Assembly: GCF_044762655.1 (NCBI RefSeq)
Contig: NZ_JBIWER010000001.1
Span: 558,001 to 622,000, forward strand
Reading direction: 5' to 3'
Length of the DNA stretch: 64,000 nucleotides
Source of the DNA: Psychrobacillus sp044762655
GTDB taxonomy: Bacteria; Bacillota; Bacilli; Bacillales_A; Planococcaceae
Notes under the pieces: model-generated
Seen by the model: only the letters and a program-made list of their open reading frames with translations
Databases searched by the model: none
Told to the model about the DNA's origin: nothing
Part shown: positions 17,142 to 26,325 of the stretch, piece after piece
Numbering within the stretch: the stretch's first letter is position 1
Layout of the letters: each line of letters begins with the position of its first letter
Translations under genes and position numbers: made by a program

Positions 17142-17984
17142 TTATTTATAATCATAAAAACCTTTACCACTCTTACGTCCTAGATTACCCGCTCGCACTT
17201 GTTTCTTAAGAATTGGCGGCACTCTATATTTTGAATCACCGGTCTCTTGAAATAACGTTTCTGCAACAGATAACAGTGTATCTAGTCCGATTAAATCCGC
17301 TAACGCTAATGGTCCAATTGGATGATTGGCACCGAGCATCATTCCTTTATCAATATCTTCGGCAGTAGCAATCCCCTCGCCATAAACGAACATTGCTTCA
17401 TTTAGCATTGGGACAAGTATTCGATTTACTATAAATAAAGGTGCATCTAATACTGATATACTTTCTTTTCCTATTAAGCTAACTAACTCTTTCGCTCGCT
17501 CATATGTAGCATCGGTCGTTTGAGAACCTCTTATCAATTCTACTAGCTTCATGATCGGTACTGGATTAAAGAAATGCATCCCAATTATGCGATCTGCTCT
17601 ACTAGTAGCACCCGCCAACTCTGTTATACTAAGACCCGACGTATTGGAAGCGATAATTGTTTTTTCTTCACACAGCGCATCTAATTCTGCAAAAATTCGT
17701 TTCTTAACCTCCATATTTTCAACAATTGCTTCAATAATTACATCATGATCACTTAAAACCTGTTTATCCGTAGTAAATATAATATTATCAATAACCATAT
17801 TTATTTCGGATAAGTCTTTTTCCTGTTTCTTAAATATGCGAGTTAAGTTCCTGTGTATTGTATCGGATGCTTGTGACAATTTTTGCTGATCTATATCACA
17901 AAGTACAACCTTCAATCCTGCATATGCCAATGCCTGTGCAATTCCATTACCCATTGTTCCTGAACCAAGAACCCCAATTTTCAT
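17142..17984 (-). CDS. 3-hydroxybutyryl-CoA dehydrogenase
   Basis: A 280-residue NAD-dependent 3-hydroxyacyl-CoA dehydrogenase. The Rossmann motif GVLGSGTMGNGIAQ is at 4-17, the catalytic His is in GMHFFNPVP, and the C-terminal motif GRKSGKGFYDY ends the protein. I start it at the ATG at 17984 (GGGAGTTGAG upstream), 4 bases after the preceding gene stops; an extension to 18074 would overlap that gene and is not conserved. It is the last gene of the 14-kb operon and oxidises the 3-hydroxyacyl-CoA formed by the hydratases. Confidence 0.9.
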   Translation of the reverse strand: MKIGVLGSGTMGNGIAQALAYAGLKVVLCDIDQQKLSQASDTIHRNLTRIFKKQEKDLSEINMVIDNIIFTTDKQVLSDHDVIIEAIVENMEVKKRIFAELDALCEEKTIIASNTSGLSITELAGATSRADRIIGMHFFNPVPIMKLVELIRGSQTTDATYERAKELVSLIGKESISVLDAPLFIVNRILVPMLNEAMFVYGEGIATAEDIDKGMMLGANHPIGPLALADLIGLDTLLSVAETLFQETGDSKYRVPPILKKQVRAGNLGRKSGKGFYDYK

Positions 17985-17988
17985 AATC

Positions 17989-18756
17989 TCAACTCCCAAT
18001 GAAATTTGCTTCTCTTCTATCAAAAAATGCTTTTGCACCTTCTTGTAAATCTTCTGATCCAAATAATTTTCCACAATAACTAATCTCTATTTCGATAGCT
18101 TCCTTTAAAGGTAGATCGATGCCCTCTTGTATTGCTTTTTTTGCAGCTCCGATTGCAAGAGGAGCTTTTCGTTTGAATATCTCTGCCATTGCAAGTGCGG
18201 ATTCCATTGAAGTGCCAGTTGCTACAACCTTCTCTACCACTCCTAATTTAAGTGCCTCATCCGCTTTTATATATCTACCTGAAAAGATTAGTTCCTTTGC
18301 ATGCCCAATTCCAACTAACCTAGCTAATCTCTGAGTCCCTCCATAACCAGGGATAAGACCTAAACCAGTTTCAGGTAGTCCAACTTGTGCTTGCTCCTCT
18401 ATTATTCGAATATCACATGCTAGCGCTAATTCTAAGCCTGCCCCTAGTGCATATCCGTTAATAGCCGCAATAACTGGGATTGGTAAACTTTCAAGTGTCT
18501 TGAATACTTGTTGACCCTTCCTCACAAGTTCCTCTCCACTTAAAGCATCGCATTCTAGGAATTCACTAATCTCTGCTCCAGCAACAAAGGCTTTTTCTCC
18601 AGCTCCAGTAATGACAACAGTTCTTACCGAAGAATCCTCTGTGATTTTGCTAATCGCATCTTCAAGCTGAGTAATTGTTAATTTGTCCAGAGTATTCATT
18701 GGCGCTTTATCAATCGTCAAAATACAAATAGATTCAATAACTTGCATGTTTATCAT
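17989..18756 (-). CDS. enoyl-CoA hydratase/isomerase, paralogue 1
   Basis: A 255-residue crotonase-fold protein. The oxyanion-hole segments are AGAEISEFLE and INGYALGAGLELALACDIRI. The Glu pair of true hydratases is seen in the region PETGLGLIPGYGGTQRLARL, which supports water-adding activity. It overlaps the upstream hydratase by 4 bases (ATGA) and is followed 4 bases later by the dehydrogenase, so hydration and oxidation are encoded together. Confidence 0.88.
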   Translation of the reverse strand: MINMQVIESICILTIDKAPMNTLDKLTITQLEDAISKITEDSSVRTVVITGAGEKAFVAGAEISEFLECDALSGEELVRKGQQVFKTLESLPIPVIAAINGYALGAGLELALACDIRIIEEQAQVGLPETGLGLIPGYGGTQRLARLVGIGHAKELIFSGRYIKADEALKLGVVEKVVATGTSMESALAMAEIFKRKAPLAIGAAKKAIQEGIDLPLKEAIEIEISYCGKLFGSEDLQEGAKAFFDRREANFIGS

Positions 18757-19577
18757 GAATGGTTACCTCCTTCGAAAAAATCTGGTAAGTCCTGAGCATT
18801 CATTTCAAATTTTGCAGGTCTTTTCTCCATAAATGAATTAATACCTTCCTTTGCATCCTTTGAAGCACCTACCCAGTGTAAGAATTTCGATTCCAACAAA
18901 TGTGATTCCATTGGATGATTAGAACCAAGCATATTCCATAGTAGTTTTCGAGAGAATGCGTTTGAAACTGATGAAGTATTGTCTGCAATATCCCTAGCTA
19001 TCTCTAACGCCTTAGTGTATGGATCCTCCACTTCATATTGGACTAGACCAGCTTCCAACATCTCTGAAGTTGGAAGCATCCTGCCAGTAAGAACCCACTC
19101 AATTGCTTTAGATATGCCAACAATTTTCGGTAAAAACCAACCACTTGCAGCCTCTGGTCCAATCCCTCTTCTACCAAAAACAAATCCAATTTTGGCATCT
19201 TTTTTTACAATTCGGATGTCCATTGGTAACGTCATCGTAATTCCAATACCTACTGCTGCTCCGTTAATAGCTGCAATTACTGGTTTTTTTAAGTTATGAA
19301 CAACCATACTTACTCTTCCACCAGTATCCCTAAACGACTCACCGGGTTCGTTAGATGCAAATACATCGTCTCCAGATGCTAAGTCCATTCCAGCACAAAA
19401 AGCTCTCCCATTTCCTGTAACGATAATGACTCGAACATCATTATTGGAATCTGCATATTCATATGCACTTATAAGCTCTTCCATCATTTCCACATTAAAG
19501 GCATTCAACTGATCAGGACGATTAAGTGTAATAGTCATTATGCCATCTTCAATCTTGGTCAAGAGCGTGTTAGGCAT
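18753..19577 (-). CDS. enoyl-CoA hydratase/isomerase, paralogue 2
   Basis: A 274-residue crotonase-fold protein that differs from paralogue 1. The CoA pocket is seen as AFCAGMDLASGDD and INGAAVGIGITMTLPMDIRI, while the second active-site stretch reads FGRRGIGPEAASGWFLPKIVG. This Arg-Arg and Pro-Glu-Ala pattern resembles crotonases acting on unusual acyl-CoAs (isomerase, dehydratase or C-C hydrolase types) rather than simple crotonyl-CoA. It overlaps both neighbours. The reaction is not predictable from sequence alone. Confidence 0.82.
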   Translation of the reverse strand: MPNTLLTKIEDGIMTITLNRPDQLNAFNVEMMEELISAYEYADSNNDVRVIIVTGNGRAFCAGMDLASGDDVFASNEPGESFRDTGGRVSMVVHNLKKPVIAAINGAAVGIGITMTLPMDIRIVKKDAKIGFVFGRRGIGPEAASGWFLPKIVGISKAIEWVLTGRMLPTSEMLEAGLVQYEVEDPYTKALEIARDIADNTSSVSNAFSRKLLWNMLGSNHPMESHLLESKFLHWVGASKDAKEGINSFMEKRPAKFEMNAQDLPDFFEGGNHS

Positions 19578-20478
19578 AGGTTATTACCTCTTTTTTTGCT
19601 TCCTCATACTCCTGTACCAATCTTTCAACAATTCTAGCTGTTGTTTCCACTGATTTAATAGTTGTCACTCCATGCCCCGCTGACCAAATATCTCGCCAAG
19701 CTTTTACATCCACCATATGAGACAAATCTACAGATTCACGCGGCTTCAAATCCTTTGGATCAATATTATTTTTTAATAAGCTAGGAATTAAATAATTTGC
19801 ATGAACTCCACTAAAGGAATCAGTATATAAAATATCCTCGATTGTTGAGTCTACTAACATTTCCTTATATTCCTGGAGTGCAACACTTTCCTCAGCGGCT
19901 ATAAACCTTGTTCCCATATAAGCAAAATCTGCGCCCATAATTTGAGCAGCCAATATATCCTTTCCTTCAGATATTCCTCCAGAAAGAATAATTGTGCCAT
20001 TCCAATACTCTCTCACTGCAGCTATAAAAGCAAAAGGATTTAACATACCACCATGTCCGCCTGCTCCTGCACAAACAAGTATCAGCCCATCTACACCAGC
20101 GGAAGCTGCTTTTTTTGCATGCTTAAGTGTCGCCACATCGCTATATACCTTGCCACCGTATCTATGCACAGCTTCCGTAACAGCTCCAGGATGTCCTAAT
20201 GAGGCTATGACAATTGGTGGTTCATACTTCTCGATTAATTCTAAATCTGTGTCATGTCTTTTATTTGTTTTATGTGCAATAAAGTTCACTGCCCATGGTT
20301 CTGTAGGAAGTGCCTCCTTCAATTCCTTTAACCACGCTTCACATGCCTCAGATGTACGAGCATTTAATAGTGGGATAGATCCAATAACTCCGCTTTTACA
20401 GGCTGCAATCACTGACTCTGCACTAGATACTAAAAACATGGGAGCAACGATAACTGGAAGTGATAATTTATCAAACAT
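19570..20478 (-). CDS. nitronate monooxygenase / enoyl-reductase-like flavoprotein
   Basis: A 302-residue TIM-barrel FMN protein of the 2-nitropropane dioxygenase family. The start IVAPMFLVSS, the VCAGAGGHGGMLNPFAF loop (with the family His) and LSGGISEGKDILAAQIMGADFAYMGTRF phosphate-binding segment are present. Within fatty-acid-like clusters such proteins are often misnamed and may reduce or oxidise an unsaturated acyl-CoA. Its 8-base overlap with the hydratase downstream argues for a role in the pathway rather than nitronate detoxification. Confidence 0.82.
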   Translation of the reverse strand: MFDKLSLPVIVAPMFLVSSAESVIAACKSGVIGSIPLLNARTSEACEAWLKELKEALPTEPWAVNFIAHKTNKRHDTDLELIEKYEPPIVIASLGHPGAVTEAVHRYGGKVYSDVATLKHAKKAASAGVDGLILVCAGAGGHGGMLNPFAFIAAVREYWNGTIILSGGISEGKDILAAQIMGADFAYMGTRFIAAEESVALQEYKEMLVDSTIEDILYTDSFSGVHANYLIPSLLKNNIDPKDLKPRESVDLSHMVDVKAWRDIWSAGHGVTTIKSVETTARIVERLVQEYEEAKKEVITYA

Positions 20479-20508
20479 ACTTTATCCTCCTCAAACATAG
20501 TTTTAGAA

Positions 20509-20898
20509 TCAATTTACTAGATTTTGAACTTTGGATTTTATCATTTCAAAATTTCCGATTAGTTTTATTTGGCCATCGTTATTAATTATTTCTATTTCCC
20601 CGTGGATATTTGTTTCTTTTTCAATCCATTGTCCCTTGATTGTAAGCTCGTCGCCTGGATATACAGCTGATTGGAAACGAACTTTTATTTGGGTGAATTT
20701 AAAGTCTGGAAACCATTGCATGATTGCATTTGTTGCCAGACCCATAATATACATACCATGAGCAACAACATTTGGATGCCCTCTTTCAATTGCACTTTGA
20801 GGGACTGTATGCAATTCATTGAAATCTCCAGATGCATCTGCGTATCTTACAAGGTTGGAGTGATCAATTGTCAATTGAATAGAAGGTAGCTCCTTCAT
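20509..20898 (-). CDS. MaoC-like dehydratase, C-terminal hot-dog half
   Basis: A 129-residue hot-dog protein with the R-hydratase signature YADASGDFNELH and the helix region GHPNVVAHGMYIMGLAT, including the catalytic Asp and His. It overlaps the next upstream MaoC-like gene by 4 bases. The pair looks like the two halves of a double hot-dog enoyl-CoA hydratase made as separate subunits, the usual arrangement in cholesterol and branched-acid degraders. Confidence 0.87.
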   Translation of the reverse strand: MKELPSIQLTIDHSNLVRYADASGDFNELHTVPQSAIERGHPNVVAHGMYIMGLATNAIMQWFPDFKFTQIKVRFQSAVYPGDELTIKGQWIEKETNIHGEIEIINNDGQIKLIGNFEMIKSKVQNLVN

Positions 20899-21305
20899 GC
20901 CGAATCCACCTTCAGTTCTATTAAAGTTGCTCTACTAATCGCAACTTCTATTTTCATTTGGTTTGTATATACTGTTTCTAGAAAATAAAATATTTTGTTG
21001 TTCTTGTGAAGGCTATTTACTAATCTTCCTTTTGCAAAAATCGTATCTCCGACAAAAACATCTTCTTTATATTCATAAGATTGCTCTCCATGCAAAACAT
21101 CATTAGAGGGAATATTAAATTCTTCTAGCATCTGATAGAAACCACGGTCATTCCAATAATCTATTACCGTGAAGTAAGTAGGTGGAACTGCTATATGGGT
21201 TGCAAATTCTGTCTCCAGTCCTAGAGCTTTTGCAAACCCTTTTACTTTACCTATATCAATTAGAAATGGTTCAAAAAGGAAATCCTTAGGTGCATTCATA
21301 TCCAA
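20895..21305 (-). CDS. MaoC-like dehydratase, N-terminal hot-dog half
   Basis: A 136-residue protein of the FAS1-type dehydratase N-terminal domain family, as in FEPFLIDIGKVKGFAKALG and VPPTYFTVIDYW; it lacks the hydratase DxxxxH motif. With its 4-base overlap partner it probably forms a heteromeric enoyl-CoA hydratase in which this subunit binds the acyl chain. The start at 21305 has a GAGGTGAA site upstream. Confidence 0.8.
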   Translation of the reverse strand: MDMNAPKDFLFEPFLIDIGKVKGFAKALGLETEFATHIAVPPTYFTVIDYWNDRGFYQMLEEFNIPSNDVLHGEQSYEYKEDVFVGDTIFAKGRLVNSLHKNNKIFYFLETVYTNQMKIEVAISRATLIELKVDSA

Positions 21306-21317
21306 TATTCTTCACCT

Positions 21318-22364
21318 CTAGAAAAGTTGGTTTGTTCTCGTTAAGTTGGACATGTCAATCAAATTAGAAACTCCCTTGTTCAATTCACCAAAGCGTGAGT
21401 CACTGATTGCTCCAATTTTCCAACGATGATGAATCTGCTGTAAGATGACAGCTAATTTATAAAAGCCAAACGCCACGTAGTAGGAAATTTGTGAAACATC
21501 TCGACCGCTTTGAGATGCATACTCTTCTATGAACTCTCTTCTTGTATAGAAGCCAGGCTGATCGGTAATTATATTTATCCCCATATCTGGGTCGTTTGAC
21601 TGTCCCCAATAAGCAACTGTTGAACCTAAATCACTTAGAGGGTCTCCAATTGTGGAAAGCTCCCAGTCTAGTATTCCTGCTGTTTTAGATGGATTTTCTG
21701 CATCCATGACCATATTATTTAACTTAAAATCATTGTGTACGATTGTCGTTTCTGGATTTACTGGCAAATTTGCAATTAACCATGTTTGTAATTCTTCCAG
21801 ATGTGGAATCTCTTCAGTTTTACACGCTCCATATCTTTTTATCCATCCAGCTACTTGGCGTTCCAAAAATCCTTCAGGTTTACCCATTTCCGCTAAACCA
21901 GCGTCTTTATAGTTAATGGATTGTAATTGTACTAAAGTACTTATTACATTTTTTGAGATTTGAGGTCCCGCTACCGTAGAGTCCCCATACTTCTCTGGAA
22001 GCTTGTCGTCTATAACTACCCCTTGCTTTTTCTCCATAACATAAAAATGCTTATCCATAATCTCTGGATCTTCACAAAAAACATAGGGTTTTGGAGCCAA
22101 AGGAAAAACAGGGTTCACTTTTTCCAGCATTTTAAATTCTCTTGCCATATCATGCGCTTTTGGGGGCACCTTCCCAAAAGGTGGTCGTCTTAATACGCCT
22201 TCCCAATTATCAATCTTTAGTAAATAGGTTAGATTGGAGTAGCCTTCTGAAAATTTTTCCACTTCTAATTCTCCACTAGGAAGTCCATTTATTGATTTTC
22301 TTAAATAGTTCTCTAATCTTTTCCAATCAATGGTTTCCTTCGTTTTCTCATTAGTAATACTCAT
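21318..22364 (-). CDS. APH-fold phosphotransferase (ACAD10/11 or LvaA-type acyl-CoA kinase)
   Basis: A 348-residue aminoglycoside-phosphotransferase-fold kinase. The catalytic loop IVHNDFKLNN and the metal motif ILDWELSTIGDP are intact. In human ACAD10/11 and in the Pseudomonas levulinate pathway (LvaA), homologues phosphorylate the hydroxyl of 4-hydroxyacyl-CoA so that an acyl-CoA dehydrogenase homologue can eliminate phosphate. This operon also has an acyl-CoA dehydrogenase and two CoA-chemistry modules, so the same chemistry is plausible. It overlaps the upstream ComB-like gene by 14 bases. Confidence 0.85.
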   Translation of the reverse strand: MSITNEKTKETIDWKRLENYLRKSINGLPSGELEVEKFSEGYSNLTYLLKIDNWEGVLRRPPFGKVPPKAHDMAREFKMLEKVNPVFPLAPKPYVFCEDPEIMDKHFYVMEKKQGVVIDDKLPEKYGDSTVAGPQISKNVISTLVQLQSINYKDAGLAEMGKPEGFLERQVAGWIKRYGACKTEEIPHLEELQTWLIANLPVNPETTIVHNDFKLNNMVMDAENPSKTAGILDWELSTIGDPLSDLGSTVAYWGQSNDPDMGINIITDQPGFYTRREFIEEYASQSGRDVSQISYYVAFGFYKLAVILQQIHHRWKIGAISDSRFGELNKGVSNLIDMSNLTRTNQLF

Positions 22365-23145
22365 GTCGATATCTCCTTTCGCCTATCTTAGAACCCGTCT
22401 CTTCTTTAAAAATAATGTCTTCTGTGGGGTGAACGATAATTTTATTTCCATCCAAGACAGGAACCACGTCAATCTTTTCGAAATGATCCAACACATAGGC
22501 AATGGATTTTTCATACCCTAAAGAATTTAGTAGATTAGCAGTCTCTGAAGTCAGTAATCCCTCGAAATTTTGTGATAAAGAATAGTTGAAAGCATCTCTA
22601 GCTAATTTGGAAGAATCGGATAACGAATAATCTCCTTTGTTCATTAAATGATGAATGATATGCCCTGCACCGATAAAATCCTCCATCGAGAACCGATCAT
22701 CATTTCCTGAACAAATTAACACGATGGATGAATTATCAGTTTGGTCGTGTAAAGAATTTGCAACTACATGCCCATTGATTAGAGAAGAAATATATAGTTT
22801 CTTTGCGTTCTCGGCTTTTTTAATAGCTCTCGTACCATTTGTAGAGCATATAACTGCCGCTTTCCTCGATTCTGTCCGGACAAGCAAAGAAGGATCTGGG
22901 TACAGAAACCCTTCAATAGCATCCCCTTTAGATTCCCCCAACAATATATAAGGTTCATCTATTTCTATTGAAAGCAGTAATCCACTCTCACTATTTTCCA
23001 CTGCATATACCGGCCAATAGTTTTTGTCGATTAGAAACGTGATAGTAGAGGTAGCCAAAAATACATCTAGAACAACTACCGTACAGCCCTCGATTTTTTG
23101 TTCATCTACTGCCTCTTTTTGTGTAATGACGTGAACTTTCCTCAT
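22351..23145 (-). CDS. ComB-family 2-phosphosulfolactate phosphatase-like protein
   Basis: A 264-residue protein of the ComB family. Recognisable segments are VVVLDVFLATSTITFLI, LLGESKGDAIEGF, CSTNGTRAIKKAE and LICSGNDDRFSMEDFIGAGHI, which include the Asp and Cys-Ser-Thr-Asn-Gly-Thr phosphate site. Classical ComB makes sulfolactate for coenzyme M, which Bacillales do not use, although spores can contain sulfolactate. No other sulfolactate gene is nearby. Overlap with the kinase gene by 14 bases suggests it acts on a phosphorylated pathway intermediate or on an imported phospho-acid. Confidence 0.82.
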   Translation of the reverse strand: MRKVHVITQKEAVDEQKIEGCTVVVLDVFLATSTITFLIDKNYWPVYAVENSESGLLLSIEIDEPYILLGESKGDAIEGFLYPDPSLLVRTESRKAAVICSTNGTRAIKKAENAKKLYISSLINGHVVANSLHDQTDNSSIVLICSGNDDRFSMEDFIGAGHIIHHLMNKGDYSLSDSSKLARDAFNYSLSQNFEGLLTSETANLLNSLGYEKSIAYVLDHFEKIDVVPVLDGNKIIVHPTEDIIFKEETGSKIGERRYRHEYY

Positions 23146-23166
23146 ATAATCGATTCCTTTTATGAA

Positions 23167-23715
23167 TTATAGTAGTTCTTCAGGACCGTTATCCTGAATT
23201 TTCATAACCAATGTCGGTTCATTAATCATTAAATTTCGAATTAAAACAAAGATATTTTCAATAATAATCATCACAAACGCAATTGGAATGATGAAAAACA
23301 GAGGATACAAAGGATAAAGTGTTCCTGCGGCTGGAAACGCTGTTTTTCTTTCTAATCCATTCATGGCATATTCCATACTAAATTGAACAATCAGTACAAG
23401 TATAAATAGCTCAATCAGAATCATCACTATTACAAAAATTCTTTGAGCTTTAATATTTACCTTTTCTAATAGCATATCCATTTTCGGTAATACACCAGAA
23501 GCATACATAAAAGCTAATCCTGGAAATACGACGAGCGGCATTAAATAGTTTTGGATTATTTCGAAGCCGCCTCGGATCGAGCTATTAAACAAATTACGCA
23601 TCACTACGTCATAAACGATCATGAGCATCATCACTAGAATGAAGAGACCACTTATAATTACACCAATTTTCTTCAAGTAATCGAATATTTTATATGCCTT
23701 CCATACTGAATCCAT
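23167..23715 (-). CDS. dctQ: TRAP transporter small permease (DctQ)
   Basis: A 182-residue protein with four hydrophobic spans and the DctQ-type segments DVVMRNLFNSSIRGGFE and GLERKTAFPAAGTLYPLY. It partners DctM in a sodium-driven TRAP carrier. The order dctP-dctM-dctQ on this strand is unusual, since many operons have dctP-dctQ-dctM. A ribosome site AAAGGAGG precedes the ATG. Confidence 0.88.
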   Translation of the reverse strand: MDSVWKAYKIFDYLKKIGVIISGLFILVMMLMIVYDVVMRNLFNSSIRGGFEIIQNYLMPLVVFPGLAFMYASGVLPKMDMLLEKVNIKAQRIFVIVMILIELFILVLIVQFSMEYAMNGLERKTAFPAAGTLYPLYPLFFIIPIAFVMIIIENIFVLIRNLMINEPTLVMKIQDNGPEELL

Positions 23716-23733
23716 TTAAGTTTCCTCCTTTCA

Positions 23734-25080
23734 TTAATTCATCAATCCTGGTAGCCATGTAGCTAATTCAGGGAACACAATCATTAATGTACAAACGACA
23801 ATCATGGCAACAATTGCAAATACCATCGCCACTTTGAAGATCTCTGATGATCGAATACCACTTACACCCGCTACCGCATACACACTCAATCCGACTGGGG
23901 GTGTCAGTAAACCGATTGTACAAATCACAGCTATGAATACACCGAACCATAGTATATCAACTTGTAATTCTTGAATGATTGGTAGAATTACAGGAATGGA
24001 CATTAATATTACAGCTGCACCTTCTATGAACATGAACATAATGAAGAGAACTACAGAAATTGCTATTAATACTAGTACAGGAGAATCCATAATCGGTTCT
24101 ATTAAAGTAATTAACTTTCTTGGCAATAAAGATAGAGAAACAAATCGACCAAATATTTGAGCACCTATCATAATAATCATTACCATTCCTGTTAGCCGAA
24201 CTGTTTCTACTAGTGATTTTGTAAAAAACCCTAAATTTACTTTTCCTAATGCTAGTGCAGCAAGTAAACCTATAAACGCTCCAACTGCACCTGCTTCAGT
24301 AGGGGTAAACATCCCTGAATATATTCCTCCAAAAATTACAAGAACGATTAGAAAAGCAATAAAACTAACGATGAATAATCGAATAGTAGGAATTTTTCTC
24401 GTTTCTTCCACTGGTTCAGCTAAAACTGTACTTGCCAGCTCTGCTTCCATAATTGAAACGGTACTATTACTTCTTTCAAAACGATAATACACGAGCATTA
24501 CTAAAATAAAGACAAACATCGTGATAATTCCGGGTATAAAAGCACCAATAAAAAGACTACCTACTGCTGTTTCAGTAGCTACTCCATATAAAATTAATAT
24601 AATACTAGGGGGAATAATTCCCGACAGAGAGCCTCCAGATGCCGCTATTGCTCCAGCAAGTGGTCCACTGTAACCGTGCTTACGCAATTCTGGAATAGCA
24701 ACCTGACCTAACGAAGCTGAAGTAGCAGTTCCTGAACCCGACACTGCTCCAAGCATCCCACCGATAATTAGGGTTAATACGCCTAGTAAACTATTTTTCC
24801 CTTTAGAAACTTTATGGACAATGTAAAATATGTCCTGAACCATACCTGAATGTAAGATAAACTGTGCCATTAATACAAATAGAGGGATAGTAGTTAATGT
24901 ATAACTAGCAACCCTATTAAAAGGTTCATTACCAAGCAAGCCTGGTAAAATATCGAATCCTTCTAGCAATATCAAGCCAATAATTCCACTTGCAAATAGT
25001 ACTGAATGTATATACATTCCCGAGAGTAGCAGAACAATCATTAATACTAATATAATGCCGATAACTAATAAGTTATCCAT
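23734..25080 (-). CDS. dctM: TRAP transporter large permease (DctM)
   Basis: A 448-residue channel subunit with about 12 hydrophobic spans. Family motifs GGMLGAVSGSGTATSASLGQVAIPEL and GIIPPSIILILYG near the first third, and the TPTEAGAVGAFIGL segment in the middle, are clear. It carries an organic acid with sodium symport, fed by the DctP lipoprotein. It follows dctP after a 75-bp gap that contains a hairpin. Confidence 0.92.
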   Translation of the reverse strand: MDNLLVIGIILVLMIVLLLSGMYIHSVLFASGIIGLILLEGFDILPGLLGNEPFNRVASYTLTTIPLFVLMAQFILHSGMVQDIFYIVHKVSKGKNSLLGVLTLIIGGMLGAVSGSGTATSASLGQVAIPELRKHGYSGPLAGAIAASGGSLSGIIPPSIILILYGVATETAVGSLFIGAFIPGIITMFVFILVMLVYYRFERSNSTVSIMEAELASTVLAEPVEETRKIPTIRLFIVSFIAFLIVLVIFGGIYSGMFTPTEAGAVGAFIGLLAALALGKVNLGFFTKSLVETVRLTGMVMIIMIGAQIFGRFVSLSLLPRKLITLIEPIMDSPVLVLIAISVVLFIMFMFIEGAAVILMSIPVILPIIQELQVDILWFGVFIAVICTIGLLTPPVGLSVYAVAGVSGIRSSEIFKVAMVFAIVAMIVVCTLMIVFPELATWLPGLMN

Positions 25081-25110
25081 ATTGGTCCTCCTTACAATCT
25101 ACTTAGTAGG

Positions 25111-25134
25111 AAGAGAGAAAAAAAATTCTCTCTT
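25111..25134 (-). ncRNA. intergenic hairpin between dctP and dctM
   Basis: AAGAGAGAA and TTCTCTCTT form a perfect 9-bp stem with a 6-base A-rich loop. There is no T-run after it on the minus strand, so it looks like an mRNA-stabilising or partially attenuating structure that lets the binding protein be made in excess over the permease. Confidence 0.55.
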
Positions 25135-25155
25135 CGTTTAAACAATGCAAATAAA

Positions 25156-26262
25156 TTACTTCAGATTCTTAACTGACTCTGGTACTTTTCCTCCATTTTC
25201 AACAACGAGATCTGCCCATAGCTTCACTAATTCATTACCTGGTTGACCATTATCCTCTAATAACTTTGCATAGCTGCTCCAAGTGTCTTCCATACCTTTG
25301 TTAAAGTGATCTTGTACTTCTTGATTTAGAGAAGAAAACTCCACAAACTTTCCGCCTTTTTCTTCATTCTGCGCAATAGCAGCTTCCGAACGAGTAATCC
25401 ATTCCTGTGCACCCGCCTGGAAAATTTCTTCATTTGCTTGCGTCATTGCTTCCTGAACATTTTCAGGCATTTCATCCCACTTTTCTTTCGTCATTCCGAT
25501 AAACGTATTAAAGTGACCAAAGTTAATACCAGTAACGGTATACTTAAACAAGTCTTGGAATCCATAACCAGTCCAGTCAGCTATACTGTAAAAACTACCA
25601 TCAAACGTTCCTCGGCTTAATGAATCATACATTTCAACTGCAGGCATTGTTACACTACTTAAGCCTGTTTGTTCGGCGTACATTTCATGTATTCTAGAAG
25701 GAGTACGTAACGAAGTACCAATTACATCCTTCGCTGACTTAAATTCTTTTCCCGTCGTCGAAATGGAATATTCCTGTGTAGTAGATACTGGGAAAACCTT
25801 AAATTGACCAAACTGAAGCTCTGAATATGTTTTACCATCTGCTAGTTCTACATCACTTTCAAGTAGCGCCTTCCAAGCGTTTGAAGCGATGAAGGTGTCT
25901 GAGTGATTAAGTGGTAACATCGTAATTTCTGCCATCGGGAATTGGTCCGGCTGATAGATTGGTAATACAAGGGATACATCTACCGTTCCTGATTCCAAAG
26001 CTTCTGCTTCATCAGGCACAGCAACCAATTCTCCTCCTGTGAAGCTTTCAAACTCAACTTGCCCATCCGTTAATTCTTCCACTCGCTCCATCCACGGTTC
26101 CATCGAGGCAGCCCACCAAGCATGTTGCGCACTTAATCCTGTTGCAGCTCTTAGTTTAATTTTTTCTCCTTCTGCATTTGCTTCACTTGAATCGTCTCCA
26201 CAAGCTCCTAGTATCAAGGATGCACTTAAACCTAATGTTAATAACAGACTCCATTTTTTCAT
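25156..26262 (-). CDS. dctP: TRAP transporter substrate-binding lipoprotein (DctP)
   Basis: About 368 residues with a lipoprotein signal (LILGAC lipobox near residue 19), then a DctP/TAXI-type solute-binding fold. The ATG at 26262 is chosen because GGAGG lies 8 bases upstream, while the in-frame start at 26277 has no ribosome site. The conserved Arg of DctP that binds the ligand carboxylate is in TSLRTPSRIHEM. The sequence does not show which acid is bound; the operon suggests a carboxylic acid that is then CoA-activated. Confidence 0.9.
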   Translation of the reverse strand: MKKWSLLLTLGLSASLILGACGDDSSEANAEGEKIKLRAATGLSAQHAWWAASMEPWMERVEELTDGQVEFESFTGGELVAVPDEAEALESGTVDVSLVLPIYQPDQFPMAEITMLPLNHSDTFIASNAWKALLESDVELADGKTYSELQFGQFKVFPVSTTQEYSISTTGKEFKSAKDVIGTSLRTPSRIHEMYAEQTGLSSVTMPAVEMYDSLSRGTFDGSFYSIADWTGYGFQDLFKYTVTGINFGHFNTFIGMTKEKWDEMPENVQEAMTQANEEIFQAGAQEWITRSEAAIAQNEEKGGKFVEFSSLNQEVQDHFNKGMEDTWSSYAKLLEDNGQPGNELVKLWADLVVENGGKVPESVKNLK

Positions 26263-26325
26263 GTAATTTTCCTCCATTCATTTTGGTATTGAATTCGAGC
26301 ATTTATAATTGCTGTACTTTTTATT

